A stretch of 64,000 nucleotides of DNA. Source: Anthonomus grandis grandis. Lineage: Eukaryota > Arthropoda > Insecta > Coleoptera > Curculionidae. The stretch lies in assembly GCF_022605725.1 (NCBI RefSeq), contig NC_065555.1, positions 14,460,938-14,524,937 of the forward strand, read 5' to 3'. How positions within the stretch are numbered: position 1 is the first letter of the stretch; each line of letters opens with the position of its first letter. Shown piece after piece: positions 24,101 to 36,384 of this stretch. Under the pieces are notes generated by a model that saw only the letters and a program-made list of their open reading frames with translations, had not been told where the DNA came from and made no database searches. Both the position numbers and the translations under genes were made by a program.

Positions 24101-25445
24101 TGTTCAGTCGCATTGCACCCTTCTCAATCACATAATAAGCCTGTTCAGTTAGAAATACTGAGAAATGAAGGATTTTAATCATTTTTGATTGCCGGTTTAT
24201 TCTCCAGTTGCAGTTTGCAGCTGTGCATTAGTGCTACAGCAGGCTTCTGGGTATTCTCTAGTAGTAAAAGTGTGCCTTTTACTACTTTTACATTACAGTA
24301 GATGTCTTATTTCTTTCAGACTTTTTAAATCGAATAGCTTTAATCTATCCTCAATTTGAGCTCTTTCCAAGAGCTTTATATCTTTGACAAAGAAGGTTTC
24401 CAGCTCGCATGGCAGTACTCATTGGTCGGATAAATGTTAAATAAATTTTTCTTATATAAAAGATAGAGGTTTATTGCAAAATGAACATCTACCCTGTAAG
24501 GTAGATTAGAGAAATAGGATTTTCACCATTTACGTCATATATGTTTCTTATTTTAGGTTTTCAGTCATTACAACTCCCAAGTCTTTTTACTTATTTACAA
24601 CTGATATGTCTGTATTTTTGATGTTATAAATAATTTGTGTATTGCCTTTTCCTATATGCGGAATAGAAATTTTGTTTCCTAACACAGAACTTATAATATA
24701 CACATTTTGATCTTCTAATTGGTTCTTAATATAGAGTATTTCACTGGCTTACATCTTATTCCAAAACACCACTCTGATTGGTTTACATCTACATTGAAAT
24801 TTGAGTTTCTGTATAGCCGGTTCAATAAAATCAATCTCCTTTATTTTAATGTTAGATTATTGTTGAACGGTTTTGCTCTAAACTTTTTGTTTAAGTTCAA
24901 TCACTTGTTCTTTTAGCATTTGTGCCTTCTCGCAGTTCTCACAGTTCTTGCTTTATTTAATCCACTTGGTGTTTTACGACCGATATGTCTCTTTTGATTG
25001 CAATAGTCTACTTAGGGCAATCAAATATGATTATGGGGGCATAATCGCCCTTATATCTGATGAAGTGACACCCAAGCAGTTTTTGCATATAGATCGACCG
25101 CAGAAGTCGCAGGGAGTAAAATTCTTCTGCAGACAGCCTGTGTCACATTTATAGCATGTTAATAGAGCCATAGTTTGGATAACGATATTGGCCCAAATTC
25201 TAGGTTAGATCGTGGTTTTTTGCAAAATTTTACGGTTTTTGGGATAGCTTATAGCACTTATTGGCGTGTTTAAATTTTTAGAGCCCTTCAGCAGGAAATT
25301 TTCTATTATTCACACTATTTTCTTTAAAAAATAGATATGCATATATGTTAATTTAATTTTAGAGATAATCATTATCATCTGCTTCGTTTCCTCAGCCGTC
25401 CCTCTCTAGAGCTTTTTTGCTGTTTCCTCATTATTTATCATGACC
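21180..25445 (+). repeat. long degenerate tandem-repeat region
   Basis: Diverged units recur. (C/A)TCGGTRCCTCTC with CATATACT(G/A)AGTTTGTC occurs near 21225 and 21770, with a weaker copy near 22085. ATCATCTGCTTC-type blocks occur near 21601, 22353 and 25372 (ATCTGTTTC near 22003). Spacing of neighbours is about 330-400 bp. A second set, 'ggattctaagg...taaatttttagtttt', occurs near 22908, 23108 and 23908, and 'ataagcctgttcagtta' near 23032 and 24135. No gene is recognisable in the region. Short open frames here (e.g. 21802-21999, 23920-24135) fall inside repeat units. Confidence 0.55.
21425..21580 (-). mobile_element. 3' end of a 5'-truncated LINE or SINE
   Basis: On the minus strand the sequence reads ACAAATAAACGATTTGTATT and continues as (TTTGTA) repeats: a polyadenylation-like AATAAA followed by a simple-repeat tail, as in many LINE 3' ends. 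It interrupts a repeat unit. The uninterrupted version near 22330 runs directly from CTCTCTTAATA to GAAGGAACGATCACTATC. A TAATAAT on both sides may be the target duplication. Confidence 0.5.
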
Positions 25446-25939
25446 TTTTTTAGCATTCTCTTGAATTCTTCAATTATGTTGCCTTGACTTATAAATTTAA
25501 TATTGTAGGTGAATATTCAGAAAGCAATTACGAGTTTTCTTGATCAATCTAAATCTACATATGGAATAATGGGTATGTCCTTGGACAGAAGTTATATCTA
25601 TATCCTAGCTGACGTAGTGTGTAAAGAACTGCTGACCTTGCCTTATTGAACATCGTATAGAGTCTACAAGGTTTTTCTTTTCCATTAAAAATTCTTATAT
25701 TTGTAGCTTTTTCTCATCTTTTGCACTAGTAATCTAACTGATGACGTATCCTTCGGTAAGAGTTAACAAACCAGCTTTAAGACTAATTATTACCACCTGA
25801 CACTCAAAGACTAGCTAACCTATAGGTTCGTTTCAAATTACGGCAACATCGCTTTATATGCATATCAGTTGTCAATGGTGCCCAGTGAAGTACGCAAGGT
25901 AGAAATCGGAAGACTAATGGCTGAAGGTTCAAGCATTCA
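25446..25939. other. gene-free stretch
   Basis: Nothing recognised in this stretch between the degenerate repeats and the 170-bp satellite. Confidence 0.4.
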
Positions 25940-26783
25940 TATATCATCGTTTCATAGTCTTAATAGTGCCTGGAACGCCTAAAAATAGTGTTTTTCTTTC
26001 GTAATATATCTAATTATTCTTAAAAAACATCATTTTATTTTCACACTCTTCTAATTTTTAGACTTAGAAAGCGATATATAAATGAGAATTTGATTTTTCC
26101 AGCTATTTTCTATATCATCGTTTAATTTTCTTAATAGTGCCTAGATGACCTAGAAATAGTGTTTTTCTTTAATAATGTATCTAATTATACTCAAAAAACA
26201 ACATTTTGTTCCCATCCTCTTTTAATTTTTAGATTGAGGTAGGGTATATAAATGAGAATTCGACTTTTTCACTCATTTTATATATCATCGTTTCATTTTT
26301 TTAATAGTGTCTGGATCGCCCGGAAATAGAATTTTTCTCCCATATGTATGTTCATACCCGAAAGACATAATTTTGATTCCCATTCTTTTCTAATTCTTAG
26401 AGTGAGATAGGGATATATATATGAGAATTCGAATTTTCCATGTATTTTCTATATCATCGTTTCATTTTCTAAATAGTGTTTGGATCGGCTGAAAATAGTG
26501 TTATTTCTCGCGTAATGTATCTAATTGTACCCGAAAACCATTATTTTATTTTCATCTGCTTTCAGATTGATATAGGGATATATAAATGAGAGTTCGATTT
26601 TTCTACCTAATTTCTATGTCGTCGTTTAATTTCTTAAATAGCATTTGGATCTGCTGGCAATAGTGTTTTGCTTCCGTAATGTACCTAATTACTGAAATAC
26701 CTGAAAAATATGATATTATTTCCATCCTCTTCTAGTTTTTAGACTGAGATAGAGGAATAATGAGAATCAAAATTTTTCCACTT
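25940..26783 (+). repeat. ~170-bp satellite, five tandem units
   Basis: Units start with TATATCATCGTTTCAT or a close variant at 25940, 26111, 26281, 26450 and 26615, so the periods are 171, 170, 169 and 165 bp. Each unit contains a TAATAGTG..TGGAT block, a AATAGTGTTTTTCT block, a CATCCTCTTCTAATTTTTAG block and a TATATAAATGAGAATTCGA block. Divergence between units is roughly 15-25% by eye. No unit is coding. Confidence 0.9.
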
Positions 26784-28598
26784 GTGAAAAGTAATCTGTG
26801 TTTCACGCAGCTTAATGACTAATTAATTGAAATTCGATATTCTACACAAGAAAAAAAAATTTTACCCCTGAAACAGAGATTCAAGTATATCATATTATTG
26901 TATGCTGACTACTTGACCTTATTTTTAAAGTCCCTTACAGATAAGTGTGTACGGCTAGGCCTAATATTATCTTAGGATCCTTTATTTTGTTTACCGCAAT
27001 ATTTAGAATTAAATTATATACTGACCAAAAACCACACGAAAAACATTAACTAAATTAAGCGCGGTATAAAAATTGTATTTGCTAAAAACCACATTAAATA
27101 AATAAATTATGCCAAAATGTACAAACGCGAAGTCGAAACCTAGGGCTAATCAACTTAACCTCTAATTATACGAACAAAAATATATAGCAAATTACATAGA
27201 TAGCAGTTATAGAAAGAAGATAATTGAAAACCCGTGAAATCCATAAAATCTATCTTAATTTAAAAAATAAGCAATGAAGTGACACTAAAAAAGAAGGAAA
27301 AAAATGTACACATTTTCCCTTTAAATTTATCATTACATCCATTATTTTTACTTCTTACACTAATAGCTTTTCCGTGTGTGTTGCTATATGTTGTTTGAAA
27401 TAGAACGTTTCTTCGGCGTACGTGTCTTGAATTTTCAAAGGGATGACGAGCAAACGGTTAACTTAATCCCAGATAAGGGTGAAGCGGAACTTTTTTTAAA
27501 GCCTTTTATATCTCTTGTAATGCCGCCTAACTCTAATGGAGATCGATTGAGCTAAAAAGCATATTGTAGGGAGGCTATATTGTGGTCTGTTGACCGTCCT
27601 ATTACTCCGATTAGAGTCAATATTGCCGAAGATAGAGAGAAATCTCGTTGGGATGTTAATAAATGGACCGTTAGGTGAATTTATATATTTTAGGATTTGA
27701 AATCATAGAGAACTCCTTTTTTAATATAACGTAGTTTTCTTTAAATTTTCTCTATCAGTTTTTAAGATAGTTAGGTATTTATTTTTAATAAAGTTTTGCT
27801 TGGATTAATTTGTACTTATAATATATAATTTTTTTTGGTCTAGCGTCATGAACAAAGCTACTTTTTAGCATAATTTTAAATTCTAAACTAGATAAACCAC
27901 TAACACCCACACCAGTTTGTCTACTCTGCAATAACATCCCAAATAGTATTCAAATTGCAACAAGAAGTATATTCTTTAAGCAAAGAAGAATCTGAGTAAA
28001 ATCCGAAAAGAAAAGGATTGAGAAAACCAAGGATATAAGAATATTAATAACAAAATCAACAGGAAAATAAAGTATGAAAGTTCTAAGATCCAAACTATCA
28101 AATAAAGAAACAAAAATAACGCAAGTAAAAATTAACATAGTGCTACAGTTAGCGATAGTAGGAAGATGGTGATTGCTGCTCAAGGTTTTTATATAAACAT
28201 ACCGTTCTATCGTATATCGAAAACAATACAAAATGTAGGATCTGAAAAGGTCTCCCAAAGTTAAATATCGGTGAATTGGAGATAGCACTTTATCCAATAA
28301 AGGACAGAAAGAGTCACTTAATTCACTCAATTCACTTAAAGCTATGCATTACCATTTTTATTGGTTTTTAATTAAATAGTAAAAAAAATAAATAAAAACA
28401 ATATAAACTTTTTTGTCTATTACCGTGCGTAAAGTAACCACTTTACACATTTCCCAGGGCTTATAAAGTTTCACTTTTTAAGCGCTAGTGCCTAAAAAAG
28501 TCTTTTTACGTACTAGTACGAAAAATAATTTGATTTTTTAATTTTTTTTTGTAGGAGAAACATTTTTTTAAGTTACTGGTGTTTATCTCCTTTTTTAT
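26784..28598. other. gene-free stretch
   Basis: No gene recognised. A patch of less AT-rich sequence at about 27370-27680 (TTCTTCGGCGTACGTGTCTT, AATGCCGCCTAACTCTAATG) stands out, but no frame in it shows a known domain. A 126-codon minus-strand frame at 27950-28330 is rich in F, L, I and S, as expected by chance in AT-rich DNA. Confidence 0.35.
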
Positions 28599-30133
28599 CA
28601 TGCCTGGAAGAGTTTTGTTTTTATTCTCGGCAGTTTTATTGTTAGAGGCAGTTAATTATAACATTATAACAATAAACTGCTAGGAAAAATTTTGTTTTAA
28701 TTTCAAGCAGTTGATCACAACAATTTTTTAACTATCTGGAAGAAGTTTAATTTTATTCCAGCCAGTAGTTGACAATGCTCTAAAATTTTAAAAATTACCA
28801 AACCGTCTAGAAAAAGTATAAAATGTTTAAAAAACTTTTTATTTTATTCTGTTGCTCTATACATTATGTATAGAGCTTATTTATCCCTAAAGCTCAAAAT
28901 TCTTGAAAACTACTAAAGATAATATTATGAAACAAATTACATTAGCCTAGGAAAACTGCTCTACATATATTGTTGGCTTAAGTGCAGATTACGCCCCAAG
29001 AAATGTTTGTTCCGAACCGATCTATTGCAACTAAAATTCATAAATCTCAGAAACTGCTTCAACTAAATTTATAAGCCATATGACGCTAGAGCAATAAAAT
29101 AGAATGAAATAAATTGTCTAAAGTGCAAATCGGTCCAGGCAAAACTTTGTAAGTTATCTGGCTTTAAGTCCCGATGATACCTTAAAGAACGCACTAAGCA
29201 AGCATGATAATTATCAAAGTACAGCCGGTGTTTGAAGCGAAGAAAGATTTTTAATGTAATAATTCCCATAAGCATTTTCTATATAAATTATTATTATTTT
29301 TAAACCAACCCTTACTAAGCTATTGTAACTATAAATAACTAAAATAATTTCTAGATCCTCCGATGTCGTATTTTTACTTAAAATCATACTCCCACTCGTA
29401 GACCGTGACGCTTCCTCTATCATTGGCTTATTATCACCTAACTAATCACTATAGTGCATGGAAGAAAACAGCTGAAGCAGAGGTTGCTATGCCAAACCAC
29501 AAACCTAATATTTAAAGAGATATAGCAATTTTTGCGGATTGGAATTACTTTATATGCTATAAATCTGCTAAGTGTTAATTTTCTACTGTAAGAATACTAT
29601 AATATAGATTGTCCTCAACCGACCCACTATCACTAAATACCGTAAAAATTGCTAAAGATGATGATTTTATGAAATAAATTGCTTCATATTAAGAAGATAA
29701 TATTTTATAAATTATGCATGAGAGAAGAAACCAATTTTTTTACCTAATTTTTTACACATACAGTTAACATGTCAACCAAATGCTAGTGGCGGATCGAAAA
29801 AAAAACCTAAATAATTAATTCTAGAAACAAATCAATTTAATCTCCATTTATATTAAGTTTAAAGTATCTCTTACAATCAACAACCATTCATTTAGCTTTC
29901 AAGCTATGTATACTACACACTAAAGCTTGCTTTTACAAAGTCATTCAGTTTGTCCTAGATATAATACTACTTCTAGTAAAACTAAAAATCTTAAAAACTG
30001 CTTAAGATAAAATTAAAATAAATCAATTAATATTAAAAAAGTACTGTTCTATAAATGTGGTTTAAAGTGCAAAACGATCAATGTAAAACTTTATGAGTTA
30101 TTTGGCTCCAAGCCCAGCTAACGCCCTAAGGAA

Positions 30134-30291
30134 TAGAAACGTATCATCCATTTTTCTCTAAGAGACCAAACGAAAACAAAACAAAGGTAAGAACACAAAG
30201 TCACGGTCTCATCCAATCCATATAATTAAAAAAAAATATATATATATATGGATTAGATGAGACCGTGACTTTGTGTTCTTACCTTTGTTTT
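30134..30291. mobile_element. hairpin insertion with 11-bp target duplication
   Basis: GCCCTAAGGAA lies on both sides (30123-30133 and 30292-30302). Inside, 30178-30223 is the reverse complement of 30246-30291 over 46 bp with one mismatch, around an A/T-rich loop. The right arm of the giant inverted repeat shows the corresponding site near 37280 as a single CCTTAAGGCG-type sequence with no insertion. That identifies it as a later insertion, probably MITE-like or a fold-back product. Confidence 0.8.
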
Positions 30292-30499
30292 GCCCTAAGG
30301 AACGTTTATCCATAACCGACCTACTGCGGCAATCATCCAAATATCTTAAGAACTGCTAATGATAACATCATGAAACGATTTGCGAAATATTAAGAAAGTA
30401 GTTTTCTATAAATATTGCTTAAATACCAAAATGATTTAAGTGAAACTTCATAAAATACCCGGATTCAACTTCAGGTGACGCCCCAAGGAACATTAAAAA

Positions 30500-31230
30500 T
30501 CTTCCGTATTTATTCACTACTGGATGTAGGCGTGTTCCAAATCTTTCGACGCTTTTTTATCTATATGACCAGCTGATGTATATTTTAGTTGGGTCACAAA
30601 CCTTACATCCGTGACTTTAGTTCTTCTATGAATTTCGTCATTGCGAACTTTATCATTAAAGTCATTTATTTATTATTAAAGTGATTGCTATCATAGCCCT
30701 CTCTATTGCTCGTTGGCTTCCAACCTATTAACAAATTTGCCGTAGAAATTCTAATCTGCCAAAAGCTGCTCAGAATTCTCCTTGTGATTTCAAAATTATG
30801 ATTTTCTTTGCAAAGATGATTTTTGTAGCCTGGTTGGTCGCTTACAGTTACTTGTACGTCTTCTGTACTCTGCGATACTCGTAGTTTGATACTTCGTATT
30901 ATATCATCTTTGTTTTAAGTTTATTTCAAATCTAATGTGTAGTGATGTTCAAAAACTTTCTGAAGGCTGTCTTTAAGCTCTTTACCTCAATGATCACAAT
31001 AACTTCGGCAAATCATAAGTGGTTTAGACCCACTCCATCAATATTAATCTCGTGTTCTGGCCAGTCAAGTTTATTGACAACATCTTTCATGGCAAGGGTA
31101 TTAAATTTTAATGAGAAAGTGTGTCCCTATCTTACTCCTCTGATTGAGATCTTGTCTGCTTTTAAATCATCATCTTTTTGTACATGAATAGAAGATTTAT
31201 TATGGGTAAGTCTGAGAAGGCATAAGTATC
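30500..31230 (-). pseudogene. RTE-like LINE remnant in the left arm
   Basis: The minus strand from 31200 reads KADKISIRGVR-stop-GH (RT motif B), then LAMKDVVNKLDWPEHEINID, and FAEVIVII (motif C, normally FADDIVII). Further down come SQRAIERAMIAITL (~30690), EIHRRTKVTDVRFVTQLKY and AGHIDKKASKDLEHAYIQ (~30540). This is the order of the RT thumb and C-terminal region in RTE/BovB-type LINEs. Many stops and shifts. Confidence 0.7.
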
Positions 31231-31565
31231 TAGAGCTGATCCTTGCCTTGTCTACGGACATTGTAACCCTCAACTTGCATTCTGGGATCCAAAAGACTCC
31301 CAGCATAATTAAAAATTACTTTACATGCGTAAATTAAAATTCTAGGCCTCACATTCATGGCAAATTTTTCATTTATAAAAAAAATTTCATTTTACACAAT
31401 TGCTACATAACTAACTATTTTAATATCAGTCATTTTTACATATGGTTTTATTGTTCTTATACCACTAATAGAAAACGTGTACTGGCCCCTGCGATAATAA
31501 ATATTGTTTACAAATAGTTATAGGCCAACTCTTCTTACGCCGGTTTGTAGAGTAGATGGTACATA

Positions 31566-31567
<2 letters not shown>

Positions 31568-31596
<29 letters not shown>
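31568..31596. repeat. (TA)n microsatellite
   Basis: An uninterrupted run of alternating T and A, about 14 repeats. Confidence 0.95.
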
Positions 31597-31599
<3 letters not shown>

Positions 31600-31744
31600 A
31601 ACTCATCATATTTGTAGTGGATCAGCGTCATCTCCACATTTTGCAGAAGCTTTTAGCACCAGAGGAGAACTTTCACTTCTTGCTATATGCCCTACCTATT
31701 GGCATTATTTTGTTATTTTATCCACTACATCTGTCGCCTTCGTT

Positions 31745-32175
31745 CTTTCTCTTATTTCTTTATTTGTTATTTTGTAACTTAGACTGATGCCCAAGATCGC
31801 TCTTTCTATGGCCCTCTGTAACCTTTTCAGCAGTTCTTTCTATGATAGTCATGGTTTCCAGTTCGTAAGTTATTACTAATAAAATGCAGCTATCATATAC
31901 TATTCTCCTCAACTTTATTGGTATATTTTTCCGCATATATCCCATTTTCCTAAATGCAGACCACGTTAGTGCAATTCGTCTTTTAATTTCAGCTGTCTGA
32001 TTTTCTTTATGTCCCAGATAATATAAGTATTTGCTGACTTTTTCTATTTTTTTGTTGTTAAGACACACTTTAATCTCGTCTATACTTATTACTTTTGTTT
32101 TTTCGTAGTTTATTTCCAGTTCGATTTGACACGATATATTTTTTAGTTATTGCAGTATAGCTTAAAGCTGATTTT
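31745..32175 (-). pseudogene. second RTE-like LINE fragment
   Basis: The minus strand gives NNKKIEKVSKYLYYLGH, ENQTAEIKRRIALTWSAFRK and YDSCILLVITYELETMTII. These are the conserved RTE segments after motif C ('Y.YLGH', 'EI.RRI...W.AF.K', 'C.LPV.TYG.ET'). It lies in the spacer of the giant inverted repeat. It overlaps in content with the left-arm remnant, so it is a separate copy. Confidence 0.8.
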
Positions 32176-32590
32176 CATCACTAGTAATGTGCCTAATAAT
32201 TCCAATATGTTTCCATAACAACTTTTTAAATATAGCTTCCAAGACCAAGGGAGCAATAGTATCTACCTGTATTACTCTTTCTGTGTTTTGACTTTATCTG
32301 TTATCTTCATGGATTTTTAAATGCAAGGTAGAGTGCTGATATACACACATCAAAATGGTCTAGGGAACACATACAAATATGTTAATATTTTTGAGAAGAT
32401 TGGAAAAAAGTTACTTATTGCAATTTTTTTACATTATTCGAAAAAAATAACAATATAATTATTAACTTTTTTGGTAGATTATAATTTACTTATAATTTAG
32501 GGCCCAAATAAAAATAAAGAACAAAATCCCATTTATTACCGTTTATTAAAAAAAATTATAAAAATAAAAATTAACCAAATACAAATTAAA

Positions 32591-33342
32591 CTAGTAGCCA
32601 AATGGTCCACCTCTATTACTAATAACACCTTGGCATCGCCTAGGCATACTTAAAATTAAATTATTAATTAATTCTTGGGGCAACTCCTCCCAAACATGTG
32701 TCACAGCAAGACGAAGCTCCAGAGCGCTTTGAAAAAAGTCAAATCGTTGAAGAAGTTGCCTTTTTAACCAATCCCAAATATGCTCAATTGGATTAAGGTC
32801 CGGTGAGGTAGAGGGTCAGGGTAGAAGATTGATTTGATTTTCCTCAATAGCGATTCGTACAAGCCGTGCTCGATGTGGTGGGGCATTATCTTGTTGCAAC
32901 AACGAATTTGGGCCCATTTCGCATAAACATGGAACAATTACAGGCAGTAGTATATTATCCCTATAACTTATTCCAGTCATTGTATTTTCCACAAAAATGA
33001 GGTTCGTTTTTCCGTCAAGTCTAATGCCACCCCAAAACATTAGTGATCCATCACGTTGCCTTACTACTTCCCGGGCATGACGCAAACGACTTTCATTTCC
33101 TTCCTCTCTCCAGACATGAATTCTACCAGAATCAGCATAAAATGAAAATCGAGACTCATCCGTAAAAAAGGGCCTTGATGCCGTTCTCTAACATCATTTG
33201 TCTCTCTATATCTTGTCCACAAACGGTTAATTACACTGGGAGATGTATCCAAAGCTCTTGCAACGTCTCTTAGACTTGTTCCTGCCTCAAGCATTCCGAC
33301 TGCTCTTAGCATTTCCTCTCGAGTTAAATGTCGTGTTTCCAT
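32591..33342 (-). pseudogene. Tc1-like transposase, internally deleted
   Basis: From ATG at 33342 the minus strand encodes the HTH domain (LTREEMLRAVGMLEAGTSLR, then SPSVINRLWTRYRE). After VRERHQG it jumps directly to PFFTDESRFSFYADSGRIHV. About 80 residues between DNA-binding and catalytic domains are missing, with a frame change at the junction. The first catalytic D is in FTDESRF and the second in LLQQDNAPPH. A TGA at 32816-32818 replaces what is probably Trp. The third site is SPDLNPIEHIW, giving DD34E by my count, as in Tc1 elements. The C-terminus is intact to a TAG at 32591. TIRs could not be identified with confidence. Confidence 0.9.
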
Positions 33343-36300
33343 TTTTATTGAATAAAAACGAAATCACAATTGTTCGGTTGGAACCACAGAAAATGCAATA
33401 TTGCGTTAGAATTTAAAAACTATAATCTGCGTTATTTCGACAAAATGTGCAAGTAGAAAAAAACTCTGTTCTGGCATGATTTTTTGTACCCAAATATTTA
33501 TTTTACTTCGTTGGTATCAGTAAGAGTGTACTGAGAGTCTATTGTGGCATTATTCATGGCTATTATAAAGGATCCTTTCTTAACTGTGTCAAATGCATTC
33601 TTTTTCCCTTTTTCTCCTCTTTATTTTCCTGTTTTTCCAGGCAGTGGGAAAAGAGGTAACCTCCAACAGTTAGTAGAGATCTCATAACGAAAATTGTTAG
33701 AACTCGTTTTATTACGTATTATAAACGTGTCAGTTATATTTTCTTAAAAAAACCCAATTAAAATAAAAATTTAAATCTAGGGGTTTGTACAAAAATAACT
33801 AGGGGTTCCTCCATGTATAAACCCAGAATTTTCTCGCTATTTTGGAGATTCCGCGTAAATACTTTTGCACTTTTCATGGTAAAATTTTAGTTTTTAATAT
33901 CATATCACAAGAGGAACTTATTTTTAAAAATGTATCTGGTTTTTTAAGGTTTATTTCCAAATTTCCAAATAAAAGTTATATATATGAACGGTGAAGACCT
34001 GCATGACCTTTTTATGTTTTTTACTTGTTAAATCTTCATATGGTGGTAATCCTAGTTTTTTTTTAGTTTTTTACTCTCCAATTTTGGTTTAATTTTCAGA
34101 ATTGTGCCTACTGCCCTGTGATTACTACCGGTATCAAGTTGATTTAGAACGATGATTTCTCAACAAATTTTTCTACAGTCGAAGAGTAAAAGTTGAGAAA
34201 ATGTAGTTAACTTCGTTTTTTATTTTATTGTCTGGGCGCCTAATGAGTTTTTTTTATATGAATCAAAAGCTTATTATTGTTAATTAATAAAATTGGGATC
34301 CGCGAAAATTCAAAAATACCTTTACGTGCATGAAAATAACTCAATTTATTTCTTTTAATTCCCAACTAAATTATTTTTTAAGCTGTTGATATCGCGGAAT
34401 TAGATATTACTCCATTTATCTAGATAAATGGGAAAAACCACAGCTCAACTGCTTGAAAAAAAACCCTCTGCTTCCGATTTCAATATAAATATTAATTTTT
34501 AAAAAGTTATAATTAAATCGACAAAAAATAGTGTGGAAGACAAAAGAAACTTAATTATGTGTGTCTTCCAAATAATTAAAATTATTTTTATTAACACCAC
34601 GACAGTTTAAACCATTTTTTATAAACTCCAGTCACTGATAGTTACATTTCGTTTATTCTTAGATAGTTGAAAAGAAAAAAAGAAGAATGTCCCAAATATT
34701 TGGCAGAAGTAAAAAAATACATTTTTATATTTCCTTGTATTTAAAAGGATTTATTTTAATTCTCTTCAGTCACTTAATAATGTCTCTCCTTTTTTTGTAC
34801 GCGGCTAAAGTTAATTTTGGCTTTTACAGGCTGAATTAAACACCCCACTTGTCTGAAAGATGCGAAAAAATTAACTTTAATTTCTAACCATTTCAGAAAC
34901 TTACTAAAATTTTGCCTTAACTGTCTGGAATAATTCATCAAATAATTAAAAACATCGACATTTCTAGTGTTGACAATTTTCAAATACGAAACTTTAATAT
35001 GGAATTAGTAAAAAATATTAATTACTAATAAAGAAACGGGTATCCTAACATATGAAGTTATTCCCCCTAAATTAAAAAGGAAATATGTAATATTACTTGA
35101 TAAATTTATTACAATTAGCATTGCTCGCGTTTACTTGAGGAGGACCAAAACACGAAACGTAGGATAATTTTCATACATAGCTTATATCGCATAATATAAC
35201 AATCCTTTAAAAAAAATGTTTGGACAGCTCACCATCTACTGAGATATAATTTACATAAATTTCTACAGTTTTTTGTGTCAAAACAGGAAGTTCAAAAATT
35301 TAGCAAGAAACATCCACAATAGAGCTTACCTAGTAAAGGAATTTATAAGTGAGTAACCTGAAAAAAAAAAAAGTTAGTCATTTATTTATTTTAAAAAGAG
35401 AAGGATAGTGAAAAGGCTTACATATGTAATATAATAAGAGATAAAACAAAAGTGTATAGATAAGATACTTTGCCTAAATTTCCAAAATTTGGTGAATACC
35501 CATATTTCTCATTTTAAGTTCTTCTGGAGCAAGTCCATTTATTTTACGAAAGTTTAAACAAATTTTATACCCCACAGGGCCCAGTTTACGTTTAGAATAT
35601 GTTATTTCTATTATAAACAAATCATTTTCTAAGAATTAGTTTGAAAAACGGTATAGAAAAATATGTTTTAAATTAACGTAGGTTTAGTAGCTCTGGTAAA
35701 ATTTCACTTTTTCCTACACAAATTTTTATATTTCCAAAGGTTTCCATATAATCACTTTAAACCTTTACAAAAAAATTCCTTATTATTTTTCTATTTATTT
35801 TACTTATCTAAGTCAAGTATTTTTTTAAAAATTTCACTTTACTGCAAGCCATTCTTGTTTTATAACGCATAATCTAAATGGCTACGACTGACCGCATTTT
35901 AATTAAATTCCCCCTAGGAATACTTCAGAAAGGCTAATTTTTTCTGGTTTTTTCCCTAAACAGTTAAATATTGGATTCGAATAGTGGATTGGCAAAAACT
36001 GTAGATCACATGTACTGGTTTTTTCAATAATAGAACCTTTGATTTCCTGTTTCTGTAAATCTTTCCTCCTCACTATCCAGTTTTTTAGTCCTTTTTTTCA
36101 GTTCCATCTTCCTGTCCGTTTATTTCAGAATCGTAAATGTGGTCACTTTCCGGGAAAAAACCACCATCACGTCTTAATGGTCTTCATAATCACTATAATC
36201 ACTGTGTTAAGGTTTTTTCAAAATAATCTTCACCATTACGCAAATTTTTGGAACTGCCAGCCATAATAAAAGTACCACTATAGATAGCATTGTGGTCCCA

Positions 36301-36384
36301 CAGAGACCCAAAACAACTTGCTTGTCAACGTAATACTGACGCAAAAAATCTACGCCTCTAATGGTTGTTTACCAACAACGATTG
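33343..36384. other. gene-free spacer
   Basis: Nothing recognised beyond short A/T runs. Frames such as 34774-34983 and 36039-36266 show no domain. Confidence 0.4.

Larger units (their letters stand above)
28599..31240 (+). repeat. left arm of a giant inverted repeat
   Basis: The sequence runs in reverse complement against 36385-39185 nearly end to end. Matching landmarks include AGATTTATTATGGGTAAGTC (31190) with its counterpart near 36420, AGCAATAGAGAGGGC on the complement near 30700 with GCAATGGAGAGAGC near 36880, and CTCTACATATATTGTTGGCT (28960) with its counterpart near 38485. Divergence is roughly 10% plus indels. The arm holds an RTE-like LINE remnant and a 158-bp insertion that the other arm lacks. 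Confidence 0.9.

Noticed and set aside
25940..26783. A CRISPR-like reading of the regular 170-bp repeats
   Set aside because: The units are contiguous and diverged with no unique spacers, and the genome is eukaryotic. It is a satellite.
27950..28330. 126-codon minus-strand open frame
   Set aside because: F/L/I/S-rich, with no domain and no splice or neighbour support. This is expected by chance in AT-rich DNA.
32340..33510. TIRs of the Tc1-like element
   Set aside because: A weak match (TTGCAATTT...TCGAAAAAAATAAC against the complement near 33440) was seen, but it is too short and gapped to define ends.
36039..36266. 75-codon plus-strand frame in the spacer of the giant inverted repeat
   Set aside because: No domain, and T-rich sequence gives F-rich translation by chance.
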